From Deltaproteobacteria bacterium YD0425bin51 (lineage in GTDB: Bacteria > Desulfobacterota > Desulfobacteria > Desulfobacterales > YD0425bin51), in contig PDZS01000026.1 in the NCBI GenBank assembly GCA_002753225.1, forward strand, positions 1-61,095: 61,095 bases of DNA, read 5' to 3'. Numbering within the stretch: the first letter of the stretch is position 1; the number at the start of each line of letters is the position of its first letter. The notes under the pieces were generated by a model, which saw only the letters and a list, made by a program, of their open reading frames with translations, ran no database searches and was not told the origin of the DNA. Position numbers and translations under genes: made by a program. This document shows, one piece after another, positions 52,017-60,665 of the stretch.

Positions 52017-53027
52017 TTAGTTCCTAACCATATTGTTTCTCTTCCATATATAACTTACAAGGGCAAAGCATTCCTTACAACATATAATATCATTAAGTCT
52101 GCTATCTATAAGTATCCTTCTATATTCATTTAATTTTTCACTGTGCCAAATATCGTAAATAGAAGTTGTCCCAACATTTCCAAGAACACAAAGATTCCTC
52201 CAATCTCCACAGCACATCTGCGAATTGCCATTCCAAAAAATTGATAACCTCCGCCAAGGATGAGGGCAATTAGTTCGTCCGATTGGTTGCATATTAAAAA
52301 CCTGCTTTTCACCGCATCCTCGATTGGAATAACGATTAACAGTCATGACATCGACTTTACCTTGCCACATTGTTAAGTATTTTTTAACTTCGTGAGAATT
52401 TTCTTCCATTTCAACGAACTGTAAACGTAAAAGTGGTTTTAAAAGTTTTTTTTCTTTGCGATAACGTATGAAATATTCAAGGTTTTCGACTAATTGATGG
52501 AAATTTCCTCCTTGGCGTATTTTATTATAGGTTGTTGCAGTTGCGCCATCAATTGATACAATAAGATAATCAAGCCCAGCCTCAAAAAGTTCGCGCGTTT
52601 TTTCTGGTGTGAGTAATAATCCATTTGTATTAAACATCACCTCGATAATCCCATTTTCTTTTGCTATTGCTACCATATCTGTAAGGCGGCGATGCAAAAG
52701 CGGTTCTCCACGAATATTTAGCTTTAAGGAACAAAGGTTAAATTCTCTGCATTCAGCCATAATTTTTTTAAAAAGATGAAAGTCGAAGTAGCCCTTCATC
52801 ATCTCAAAATCAGAAAGACTATGAGGGCACATAGTACATTTCATATTACATACATTAGTGCTTTCTATATCTATATGTATAGGAAATCGGGTTATATAGT
52901 GGACTTTTTCGACCATAAACCAACGTAGTCTATAGAACCAATAAGAAGGATTCCAGCCCAATCTCATATATTTATTCAATTTAGGCTTAAAGAAACCGAC
53001 TTCTCGATAGCTATTAAGCTTTGTCAT
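52017..53027 (-). CDS. Radical SAM/SPASM enzyme
   Basis: The protein is 336 residues from the ATG at 53027, which overlaps the upstream stop as TAATG and has GGTGG before it; a GTG at 53036 gives three more residues. The cluster is C60-x3-C64-x2-C67 (VCNMKCTMC), with LNIRGEPLLHRR in place of GGEPL, MFNTNGLLL, and SIDGATATTYNKIRQG. SPASM-region cysteines lie in GCGEKQVF, TNCPHPW, QMCCGDWRN and CCKECFALV. The substrate is unknown, but sits between a cytidylyltransferase and a glycan transferase. Confidence 0.85.
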   Translation of the reverse strand: MTKLNSYREVGFFKPKLNKYMRLGWNPSYWFYRLRWFMVEKVHYITRFPIHIDIESTNVCNMKCTMCPHSLSDFEMMKGYFDFHLFKKIMAECREFNLCSLKLNIRGEPLLHRRLTDMVAIAKENGIIEVMFNTNGLLLTPEKTRELFEAGLDYLIVSIDGATATTYNKIRQGGNFHQLVENLEYFIRYRKEKKLLKPLLRLQFVEMEENSHEVKKYLTMWQGKVDVMTVNRYSNRGCGEKQVFNMQPIGRTNCPHPWRRLSIFWNGNSQMCCGDWRNLCVLGNVGTTSIYDIWHSEKLNEYRRILIDSRLNDIICCKECFALVSYIWKRNNMVRN

Positions 53028-53881
53028 TATTGCCACCGAGCCTTATCTAGTACCAAATCTATGAAATCCATATAAGGGATTGGCTGATCATCCCTACCAA
53101 GAACCAAGTACTTTCCTTCTTTACCTAAATAAATAGAAAATACAGGTCTGGAATTTAAGCTTTGAGAATAAATATTAACTTCTTTAGTATTGACAGTTTG
53201 GTTCAATCGTCCTATTGATGGGTTATCATCCAGGAAACATAGCAGTTTTTCAGGTTCAATTGGAGTGCCATCGTACAATTCATCATAGATACATTTATGA
53301 AAAGCATAATCCTCTTCTGTGTCAAGGCAAAATCTGTATTCAGGTCTTTGAAATAACTTATCTACTGAAATTGGTTTCAATTTGAATAGGTGCGGCTTTT
53401 CCCTCATGTATTGCGAAATAGCTGTTCCATGGTAGTGGCGATGAGTTATCTCCATCGCCTTAGTAGATACTATTTCTATACCCAACCCAGCAGGTACTGG
53501 ATCTGAAATAAAGAGCAGGTCGTCATCCGTGTAAGTTTGAACCATAATATTTGCAATATCATATGAAAACAAAGGTTTATCACAACCACACCGGATCATA
53601 GCATCAGCCGACTCTTTTTGTCCGATTTCCATATACCGTTCTACGATATCTTCTTCAGCACCTATATATATTTTGAGTTTAAGCTGTTCGGCTTCTTTGA
53701 TGAGTGGACTGTTTTCCTTATCTGTTGAAGTAGCGAGATAAATACAATCTATCCCTTTCACTTGGGAAAGCCTTTGGAAATGATGGAAAAGAGAAGATCT
53801 TTCTGCTAATGGAAGAAGAGCTTTTCCTGGTAGGCGTGTAGATTTCATCCTAGCATTTATGACTGCGACAATCTTTTTCAT
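53027..53881 (-). CDS. SpsF-like cytidylyltransferase
   Basis: The 284-residue protein opens KIVAVINARMKSTRLPGKALLPL, the SpsF/CMP-KDO-synthetase-like nucleotide loop, followed by IDCIYLATSTDKENSPLI and GAEEDIVERYMEIGQKESADAMIRCGCDKPLF. SpsF and the NeuB-like SpsE occur together in Bacillus spore-coat clusters, and this window also has a NeuB/SpsE protein. It probably makes a CMP-activated sugar. The C-terminal 70 residues (YLGKEGKYLVLGRDDQPIPY) are not typical. The stop overlaps the downstream SPASM gene by 1 base. Confidence 0.82.
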   Translation of the reverse strand: MKKIVAVINARMKSTRLPGKALLPLAERSSLFHHFQRLSQVKGIDCIYLATSTDKENSPLIKEAEQLKLKIYIGAEEDIVERYMEIGQKESADAMIRCGCDKPLFSYDIANIMVQTYTDDDLLFISDPVPAGLGIEIVSTKAMEITHRHYHGTAISQYMREKPHLFKLKPISVDKLFQRPEYRFCLDTEEDYAFHKCIYDELYDGTPIEPEKLLCFLDDNPSIGRLNQTVNTKEVNIYSQSLNSRPVFSIYLGKEGKYLVLGRDDQPIPYMDFIDLVLDKARWQ

Positions 53882-55335
53882 TTTATGAGGCCTTTAGCAT
53901 AGCAATAATTTTTAAATACTTTATATAATGATCTATCCAAAGTCCAACGATAAAACATGATCCTGTTACGATATTTCGCTATATTCATGAATAAGGTATT
54001 GATTTTACGGAGCAAAGGATTGCTGAGTTGATGTGGTTTTATCCACATACCTGATTCGAGAGATTGATAAAAGCTGACAGGGGAAGAAATGTTATAGTTT
54101 TGTAACCAATGACGCACCACATCAGTAGCAGTATGATTTCTAACTAATGTTTCTGTCCATCCTTCAAGAGTTTTAGGTGCAGTTATTAATTCCTTATTGA
54201 TCAGGCTTTCAGTTAGTTCTGAACCTGGATAGGGACGGAATGTATGAACACCACAAGTAAAATAAGGATATCGTCTCATTTTGTTGATGAAGCGGACGGT
54301 TTCGTAAATATCTTCGGGGGTATCTCCTGGAATATCCAATATAAATGAACAGCGGACATAAATTTTTGCTTTGTTGCAGAGTTCTATTGCTCTTTGAGCT
54401 TGAGCTGGAGTTGTATCCTTTCTCATAGCATCCAAAGAACGCTGTGAACCAGACTCGATACCAAGTGTCAATTGAACCAGTCCAGCTTGTTTCAATTTGA
54501 TCAGGAGTGTCTCATTGATATAGCCTTCTGAAAAGTAATCGACTCTGCATTCAGCATCCCAAGTGACCTTAAGATGACTTTCGATAAGCCTTTCGGCAAT
54601 TTCATCCACTCTTTTTTTTTGCACAAAGAAATTATCATCGATTATTTTGAAGTGATTTACAGCATAGCTTTCAGAGATTCCTTTAAGCTCATCTATAACC
54701 TTGTATGGTTCCTTGGCAAGGTAGGTTCGATTATTTGAAACGACATTTACACAAAAGGCACAACGGTGTGGACATCCAATGCTTGATTGATAAGGGAGCC
54801 AACGAATATTATTAGGATTGTTTTTTGAAAAGATATCAGTAAGCGAGTTTCCAACATACCATTTCCAATCTGAAAAAAGGGAGTAATTTGGCGAAGGAAG
54901 AGAGTTTATGTCTGGCAACATAGTAAAATGCTTTTTCTCTATTCTGCCATGTTGGAGAATATCCGTGAAATTAAGGACTGCTAATTCACCAGGACCGGTA
55001 ATATAAGCATCACAAAGGTTGCTTTTTTCCATCTGATCACAAAATAATGTAGCATGCCACCCTCCCCACACAATTGGAACTCGTGATTCCATTCTAATTT
55101 GTTTGGCAATATTTACTGCGTGTGGAATTTCCGATGTAGTTGCTGATATCCCAATCCAGTTTGCGTTTTTTAAATGAAATGAAAGTTCATGCCAATAATC
55201 TTCTCTTTGGTTCGCAGCCAAAATGGTGACACTATGACCAGCATTGGCTAAAGCAGTTCCGACATGAATAAGACCAAGAGGGATGTAATTATAAAGATTA
55301 TATATATTTTGGGGACGATAGAGAACTATATTCAT
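53878..55335 (-). CDS. B12-binding-domain radical SAM protein
   Basis: The 485-residue protein has the N-terminal cobalamin-binding-type domain (IPLGLIHVGTALANAGHSVTI, IVWGGWHATLFCD, ITGPGELAV) and the radical SAM barrel with C188-x3-C192-x2-C195 (GCPHRCAFC). Then come KIIDDNFFVQKKRVDEIAERLI, LGIESGSQRSLDAMRKD and FILDIPGDTPEDIYET. No complete DxHxxG is visible. A ~90-residue helical C-terminal extension follows. It overlaps the cytidylyltransferase by 4 bp. Confidence 0.87.
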   Translation of the reverse strand: MNIVLYRPQNIYNLYNYIPLGLIHVGTALANAGHSVTILAANQREDYWHELSFHLKNANWIGISATTSEIPHAVNIAKQIRMESRVPIVWGGWHATLFCDQMEKSNLCDAYITGPGELAVLNFTDILQHGRIEKKHFTMLPDINSLPSPNYSLFSDWKWYVGNSLTDIFSKNNPNNIRWLPYQSSIGCPHRCAFCVNVVSNNRTYLAKEPYKVIDELKGISESYAVNHFKIIDDNFFVQKKRVDEIAERLIESHLKVTWDAECRVDYFSEGYINETLLIKLKQAGLVQLTLGIESGSQRSLDAMRKDTTPAQAQRAIELCNKAKIYVRCSFILDIPGDTPEDIYETVRFINKMRRYPYFTCGVHTFRPYPGSELTESLINKELITAPKTLEGWTETLVRNHTATDVVRHWLQNYNISSPVSFYQSLESGMWIKPHQLSNPLLRKINTLFMNIAKYRNRIMFYRWTLDRSLYKVFKNYCYAKGLIK

Positions 55336-55340
55336 AAAAT

Positions 55341-56477
55341 TTATATTAATTTACAAAAAGTCGCATAGTATCGTACACCCTTATTTTCATTCTGCCTGCA
55401 TTCTTTTAATTCCATATTATGCTTTTTAAGAAATTCTTGAATTATTTTTGATGAAATTAAAGGGTTGCCATCTAATGCTTGTTCTTTAATAGAGTTTTCA
55501 ATAAAAGGGACACATTCTTCTGTATTATCACTATTAAAAAAGTCAAAAAAAAGGCTTCCTCCTTTTTTCAATACGCGAGAGGCTTCTTTTAAATAGGTAA
55601 ATATTAACATATATGGTTGTATAAATGTAAATACAGTGCAGGCAAATACTATATCAATCGACTCTGAAGGTATTTCATGTAAACTCACCCCGTCACAATT
55701 ATGAATAATAACGTTTGAATCGTCATAAAAAACATTTTTTGCAAGATAATCTCGCCACCATTCATCTTTTTCAAATAGATGAATCTTTCCATTAACAAGT
55801 TCTTTTCTTATCATCCTTGAGAAAATGCCAGTTCCTGGTCCAATTTCTACTATATGGTCATTTTTTTTTATTAAAGGGAATAAGAAAGTTTTATAAATAT
55901 ATTCAGCTTTATTAATGAATTTTTTACCAGCAGTATCGATTGTTGTGTAATATTCCCAAATATCGATATTCTGGTGTATAGCGTTTCTCTGTAAAACCTG
56001 TGACCATTGAGCATAAAGAGGGGTAACGCTATCCAAATCAAGAAATAAATTACCCTTTTGTGAAAGAAATGGGTAATCCCACAACAAAAACAAATAAATT
56101 GTTTTTGATAAGAAATGTTTAATAATTTGAAATACAGAGAAATAATTATGTGGACTTACACATATAATGACAAACTCACCCCACTCTGCTTCTTTTGGAT
56201 GAAGTATAGGAATTGCTCCAACTGTTCCGTGTAATTTACAGTCTATAAAATTGGATATTTTAATATTTAAAATATTTTGAATGATATTATATACAAACAA
56301 ACCCGAGGAAGAGGCTCCATATATAGAACCTGTTGTTAACTTTATATTTTCTTTATGGATTATTTTATTAAATCGTTTTAAAAAAGATTGAATAAGCGGG
56401 TTTGAAGGATCAATTGTCAAATTTTCTTTAAAAAAAACATCATAATTTAATCCCATATTATATACTGGAAGCTTCAT
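55341..56477 (-). CDS. Methyltransferase with N-terminal sugar/nucleotide-binding-like domain
   Basis: The protein has 378 residues. Residues ~45-150 contain GSIYGASSSGLFVYNIIQ and NFIDCKLHGTVGAIPILHPKEA, the Rossmann-like domain often found at the end of sugar C-methyltransferases and NDP-sugar-binding proteins. Residues ~205-378 are class I methyltransferase: HIVEIGPGTGIFSRMIR, IHLFEKDEWWRDYLA, VFACTVFTFIQPYM and FTYLKEASRVLKKGGSLFFDFF. The start overlaps the sulfotransferase gene by 20 bp; an ATG at 56456 is an alternative start. It probably methylates a sugar. Confidence 0.78.
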   Translation of the reverse strand: MKLPVYNMGLNYDVFFKENLTIDPSNPLIQSFLKRFNKIIHKENIKLTTGSIYGASSSGLFVYNIIQNILNIKISNFIDCKLHGTVGAIPILHPKEAEWGEFVIICVSPHNYFSVFQIIKHFLSKTIYLFLLWDYPFLSQKGNLFLDLDSVTPLYAQWSQVLQRNAIHQNIDIWEYYTTIDTAGKKFINKAEYIYKTFLFPLIKKNDHIVEIGPGTGIFSRMIRKELVNGKIHLFEKDEWWRDYLAKNVFYDDSNVIIHNCDGVSLHEIPSESIDIVFACTVFTFIQPYMLIFTYLKEASRVLKKGGSLFFDFFNSDNTEECVPFIENSIKEQALDGNPLISSKIIQEFLKKHNMELKECRQNENKGVRYYATFCKLI

Positions 56478-58305
56478 CTTGTTTTTTACCTTCTATATAT
56501 GGATAGATATTTTCTTCTCCAATTAAATGATTGTTATGTGATTTTGAACTCATCTGCTCTATTGAATAAAAGTATACTGATTTAGCATGAATCGATTTTA
56601 TCAGCTTATAAATATGAATATATGACTGGAAATGCAAATTGTTCATCAAAATTATAGCTAAATCATATTGATACTTTTTTAAATTCGGATCAACCTTCAT
56701 CTGTTCTAAATCAAAATCAAATATACCATCTGGCATGAAAAATACGGATGAGACAGAATATTTCTCTTTTACAGTCGAAACTGAGGCATTTGTAGTCAGA
56801 ATATAAAAATCTTTTTTATATTCATTTAGTTTTTCAGTAATAAAATAATCTAATAAGATCATGGGTGCCGTCCTTATTATCAATGAACTCTTTGTAGATT
56901 TAAGAGCATAAGGAATTGGTGTGAATCCTTTAAGCGTTGAAAGATAAATATCGCTAAAAGAATTATATTTAGCTTCCAACATTTTATATGCTTTCTTTTC
57001 TTCACCCGCTTCAAATAAAGAGACAAAAAATTCGCGATAAAAATTAATTGGTATAAAACATGATGAAGGTAAACGCTCTAATGTTTCTTCAAATAATCGA
57101 ACAAGTTTATCATATTGTTTAGTTTTTCTTAAAAAGACAGCATAATTGAGTATCGTTATTATATACTTAGGAGATAAAGATAATGCTTGCCTGTAATTTA
57201 TCTCTGCATTTAAATTTTCACATAAATCAGCCAAACAACTATAACACCTAGCTAAAAACTGGTTCATATCTGAGTCAATAAATGTTGTTGAGAATGGCTT
57301 ATATGTATCAATTAAGTAAGCTAAAAGCTCTTTGCTTTTTGCTGGATTGCTCTTTCTATAAAAGTCTGATAATTTAATTTTAAAAGCATCCTTTCTCATA
57401 TCATCTAGTTTAATCAAACAAGTTTCAAGTTTATTTTTATTATTAATCTCAGCATATAATAAAGATAAAGCAAAGTTTAAGCTAAAATCGTTACCGGCAA
57501 TGTTTTCTAATCGCTCAATGGCAAAAGTGATATCATCATTTTTCAAACTATCTAAGATTGTCTTATCTGAATTGATGCTTGACATATCATCAATTTTTTC
57601 TGGTAATATCGTTATCACATCGTTTTTATCATTCTTTATAAGATAATCTGTTGTTAATTTTTTAAATTCTTGATAAGCCCATTGATAAAATTCAATATCA
57701 TATCGATTAAGTTCCATGATAATATCAATCAATCGTTGATCGATGTATTGTTGTGAAGAATTTGATACGTTTCTTGCTTTATAATTATTAAAGTGAAAAG
57801 GAATATAATGCGAAAATAAATCCATTGAAATATCATAATACTCAACCATCCCAAATAAAAAATAAAACTGTTGTAACCTTTCTTTGGCTAAAGTTAAATC
57901 TCCGTTTGCTATATTTCGTAATATCTGATTTGGCTCAATAGAAAGGATAAATTTTTCAAGGTTGCCATAATGATATCTCAAATTAAAGCTACCTTGGTAA
58001 TGAGATCGAACTAAATCTACTGGATTCCGTAGAATAGTAACATAATATACATTGAATCTATCTAATAAGTGTTCATGAATGCCCCTCACGCTAGGTCCGC
58101 TTATTGCAGTCGTTCCAAAGGATTGATTGGTTTGTTGAATTATATTAGGCCAATCGACGGCATTTTCGACATGAAAAGAATTATCAAAATTGCGGTTTAA
58201 AAAATCTCGGAAGGTACTTCCACCACATTTATTTATATGATGAAATATTAATATGGAATCTTTTCCATAAGGTTTATCTAAATTTTTTGTAATGAGTTGC
58301 GCCAT
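56458..58305 (-). CDS. Sulfotransferase with TPR-like middle and Rossmann-like C-terminal region
   Basis: The protein has 615 residues. The sulfotransferase domain (1-230) has the PAPS 5'-phosphosulfate loop FHHINKCGGSTFRDF (residues ~21-35) and the 3'-phosphate motif ILRNPVDLVRSHYQGSF (~91-107). Residues ~240-440 carry TPR-like helical repeats. Residues ~470-600 have a Rossmann-like pattern (SLIIRTAPMILLDYFITEKL, YDLAIILMNNLHFQSYIHIYKLIK) recalling the first half of GT9 transferases. It may sulfate a glycan. It lies 15 bp from the second sulfotransferase. Confidence 0.8.
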   Translation of the reverse strand: MAQLITKNLDKPYGKDSILIFHHINKCGGSTFRDFLNRNFDNSFHVENAVDWPNIIQQTNQSFGTTAISGPSVRGIHEHLLDRFNVYYVTILRNPVDLVRSHYQGSFNLRYHYGNLEKFILSIEPNQILRNIANGDLTLAKERLQQFYFLFGMVEYYDISMDLFSHYIPFHFNNYKARNVSNSSQQYIDQRLIDIIMELNRYDIEFYQWAYQEFKKLTTDYLIKNDKNDVITILPEKIDDMSSINSDKTILDSLKNDDITFAIERLENIAGNDFSLNFALSLLYAEINNKNKLETCLIKLDDMRKDAFKIKLSDFYRKSNPAKSKELLAYLIDTYKPFSTTFIDSDMNQFLARCYSCLADLCENLNAEINYRQALSLSPKYIITILNYAVFLRKTKQYDKLVRLFEETLERLPSSCFIPINFYREFFVSLFEAGEEKKAYKMLEAKYNSFSDIYLSTLKGFTPIPYALKSTKSSLIIRTAPMILLDYFITEKLNEYKKDFYILTTNASVSTVKEKYSVSSVFFMPDGIFDFDLEQMKVDPNLKKYQYDLAIILMNNLHFQSYIHIYKLIKSIHAKSVYFYSIEQMSSKSHNNHLIGEENIYPYIEGKKQDEASSI

Positions 58306-58320
58306 CTTAACCTCACAATA

Positions 58321-59805
58321 TTACAAAACTAAATTTATCATTGGTTTTGCTGGTATATTAGTAGAACTTAATATATGCTGTGGAAAAGCTGTTGGAGTTA
58401 TGAATGCTCTAACAGCAGCTTCTATCATACTTGAACTTTTTCCCCTTATCTCTAGTGAAAAGGGGAAAAAAGGTGTTTTTAATTCTAAGGTCTTTACGTC
58501 ATTTACTTCTCGCATACAAGACGCTAATCGCTTATCAGGAGAAACAATGGCTGGTGGATTTAATATGTTATGATCCCAGTCAACATCGTAATTCAATTCA
58601 TTTAACAATTCATCATATCCTAATTTTTTGAGAACATCTAAATGGTTTTTAGTAAAATATAGTCGCCATTTTCCGTAACCAGGACGAAAATAATGGCCCC
58701 CTTTTTTTATTGGTTTGAATCCCAATTTTTTCCATAGCATTTCTATTTCATTTCTTGATTTATCAATGTTCAATTGACAGCAAATTTGAAATATATTCTC
58801 AATAGGATCTGTAGTTAAACCTTCATATCTAACTGTAAAGACATTTTGCTTTACATTTAAATAATTAATCAAATAATCTCTTAGAGTTATAGCAATTGGC
58901 TCAAACCAATCAATTTTGTTCAAACGTGATAATCCCCATTGTTCTCTCAAAATACTATCACTTTTATAAAGGTCATTAGCTAATTCTGGATAAAATAATT
59001 TATCTATCCGATCTTCTTGAAATAATGTCAATTTAAAAGCAACACTTACAAGAATATCTAACGGATGACGAATCATGAAAAAAATCAAATTGTTAAATCG
59101 TTTGAAATGATTGACCACTTCTTCGTTTAACACTTCATGCGTTTGATAAATGCGCTCAAGAGATAGAAAAGGTTTAGCCTGCAGTCCATCTATTGTAATC
59201 ATTCCATCTTTAGCTGTTGTTGAATAATAGATAGTAGTAATTGAAGTTGGGTATGCAATAGACCAATTGTCATCCATATATATAAAAAAAGCTTGGTCAA
59301 GGGTTCTTTTTAATTCATAAATATGTTCTCTGGCAAGTTTGTCAAATAGCTGTTCCTTTGAATTATGAGAAATGGAAGGTTTTTGGTATAAATTTGTTAA
59401 AATGGCTCGAAATAATTGATTTCCAACTCCTGGGAAACCTATAACCACTGGTTTTTTTTGATAATTCATATCAATAAAATCAGCTAAAAATGATGGATGT
59501 AAAATTTTAAAATCTTTTATGCCGTAATGATTAATGATTTCTGAACATTGATTATAGAATTCGCTAACGTTATCTTTGTTTCTTCCAGTCGGAATAATTG
59601 GAAAATCTGTAAATGATACTCGATTTTTACAAAATTCTTCTGGAGATAATATCTCTATATCTCTAAATTTTTCACCATGGTGATTTATATCAACGCAAGC
59701 CGCTAACTTAATAGATGCTTCATTTAAATAATATACATATTCCTTTGCAAAATCTCCTATACCCCACAAAATAACAGAATCTGGTTTTATTCCTTTTAGA
59801 TCCAT
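58321..59805 (-). CDS. Sulfotransferase with N-terminal Rossmann domain and foreign C-terminal tail
   Basis: The protein has 494 residues. The first ~110 form an NDP-sugar-binding-like fold (SVILWGIGDFAKEYVYYL, LAACVDINHHGEKFRDIEIL). Residues ~118-410 are sulfotransferase-like: P-loop PVVIGFPGVGNQLFRAIL, 3'-phosphate motif FFMIRHPLDILVSVAFK (~242-258), and GYGKWRLYFTKNHLDVLKKLGYDELL as in the usual C-terminus. About 80 residues after YDVDWDHN do not look like the family. They include a translated hairpin repeat (PFFPFSLEIRGK), so the natural stop was probably lost. GGGAGG precedes the ATG. Confidence 0.78.
   Translation of the reverse strand: MDLKGIKPDSVILWGIGDFAKEYVYYLNEASIKLAACVDINHHGEKFRDIEILSPEEFCKNRVSFTDFPIIPTGRNKDNVSEFYNQCSEIINHYGIKDFKILHPSFLADFIDMNYQKKPVVIGFPGVGNQLFRAILTNLYQKPSISHNSKEQLFDKLAREHIYELKRTLDQAFFIYMDDNWSIAYPTSITTIYYSTTAKDGMITIDGLQAKPFLSLERIYQTHEVLNEEVVNHFKRFNNLIFFMIRHPLDILVSVAFKLTLFQEDRIDKLFYPELANDLYKSDSILREQWGLSRLNKIDWFEPIAITLRDYLINYLNVKQNVFTVRYEGLTTDPIENIFQICCQLNIDKSRNEIEMLWKKLGFKPIKKGGHYFRPGYGKWRLYFTKNHLDVLKKLGYDELLNELNYDVDWDHNILNPPAIVSPDKRLASCMREVNDVKTLELKTPFFPFSLEIRGKSSSMIEAAVRAFITPTAFPQHILSSTNIPAKPMINLVL
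58436..58472. repeat. Hairpin repeat within the end of the sulfotransferase gene
   Basis: CTTTTTCCCCTTATC and GAAAAGGGGAAAAAAG form a long inverted repeat with a short loop. On the coding strand it gives the residues PFFPFSLEIRGKS (about 445-457). It is similar in style to the palindromes at 25,379 and 44,368 and suggests a mobile or dispersed element inserted near the gene's 3' end. Confidence 0.6.
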
Positions 59806-59816
59806 GCAAACCTCCC

Positions 59817-60653
59817 TTAGATTTCTCTGTCAAAAGATCTCTTTGAAATCAACTCTTGATTTCTTTTAATTAGTATTCGTTCTAAAAATTTCGGCATCCA
59901 ATATGAAAGATGATATCCAATTCTTGTGGATAGTGAACTCAGATTAAGCTCCGACTTGTCTTTTTCAATAGCTTCAAATATTTTCGTGACAATGCCATCT
60001 GGGATCGGTAATGATAGATCTTCTGAATATGTGAAATCTTTCAGTCGTTGGCTGGCTTGAATATTTTTCACATAATTAGAGCGAAAGGCACCTGGATTGA
60101 TTGATAGAAGACGAATAGGGAGTCCTGATAATTCGATTTTTAGACTTTCATGCACTGCTTTTAATGCAGATTTTGAAGCGCTGTATGAAGATGTACCAGG
60201 GAATGAATGATACATAGCGCTGCCCATTATATTTACAATAGTTCCATGCTTTTGCTTTATCATTTCTGGAATTACACATTGAATTAAAGCTATTGGTGCA
60301 AATAGATTTACTCGAAAGTTATTTTCGTAAATTTCTACGGGAGTATTAGAAACAAAACCAGCGGCTGAATAACCTGCATTGTTTATTAATATTGTTGGTG
60401 AAAAAGGTATATCTTTTCTTATTTTTTCATATAATTGTTTGATTTGAGCATTCTGATGCAAATCAAATGAATAATAATAAGCAACACCGCCATTTTGTCG
60501 TATCTGATCTGCTGTTTTTTTAAGTTCATCATTATTTCTAGCAATCATTACCACATTTGAGCTCCTTTGAGCAGCTTGTAATGCCAAAGCTTTACCCAAA
60601 CCAGAAGATGCTCCGGTAATGATAATCATTTCTTCTTTCCATTTTCTATTCAT
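59817..60653 (-). CDS. Short-chain dehydrogenase/reductase
   Basis: The 278-residue classical SDR has IIITGASSGLGKALALQ (cofactor loop), ILINNAGYSAAG (NNAG), IVNIMGSAMYHSFPGTSSYSASKSALKAV with catalytic Ser-Tyr-x3-Lys, and LLSINPGAFRSNYV. Basic residues near MIARN hint at NADP(H). It reduces or oxidises a keto or hydroxy group; the substrate could be a lipid or sugar. It lies between the sulfotransferase (11 bp) and the truncated membrane protein (12 bp). Confidence 0.88.
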   Translation of the reverse strand: MNRKWKEEMIIITGASSGLGKALALQAAQRSSNVVMIARNNDELKKTADQIRQNGGVAYYYSFDLHQNAQIKQLYEKIRKDIPFSPTILINNAGYSAAGFVSNTPVEIYENNFRVNLFAPIALIQCVIPEMIKQKHGTIVNIMGSAMYHSFPGTSSYSASKSALKAVHESLKIELSGLPIRLLSINPGAFRSNYVKNIQASQRLKDFTYSEDLSLPIPDGIVTKIFEAIEKDKSELNLSSLSTRIGYHLSYWMPKFLERILIKRNQELISKRSFDREI

Positions 60654-60665
60654 GAATTGTTATTT

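Noticed and set aside
58292..58573. A 93-codon + strand frame opposite the sulfotransferase tail.
   Set aside because: It overlaps the - strand gene and the repeat; without homologues I cannot tell remnant from chance, so it is mentioned only in the finding.
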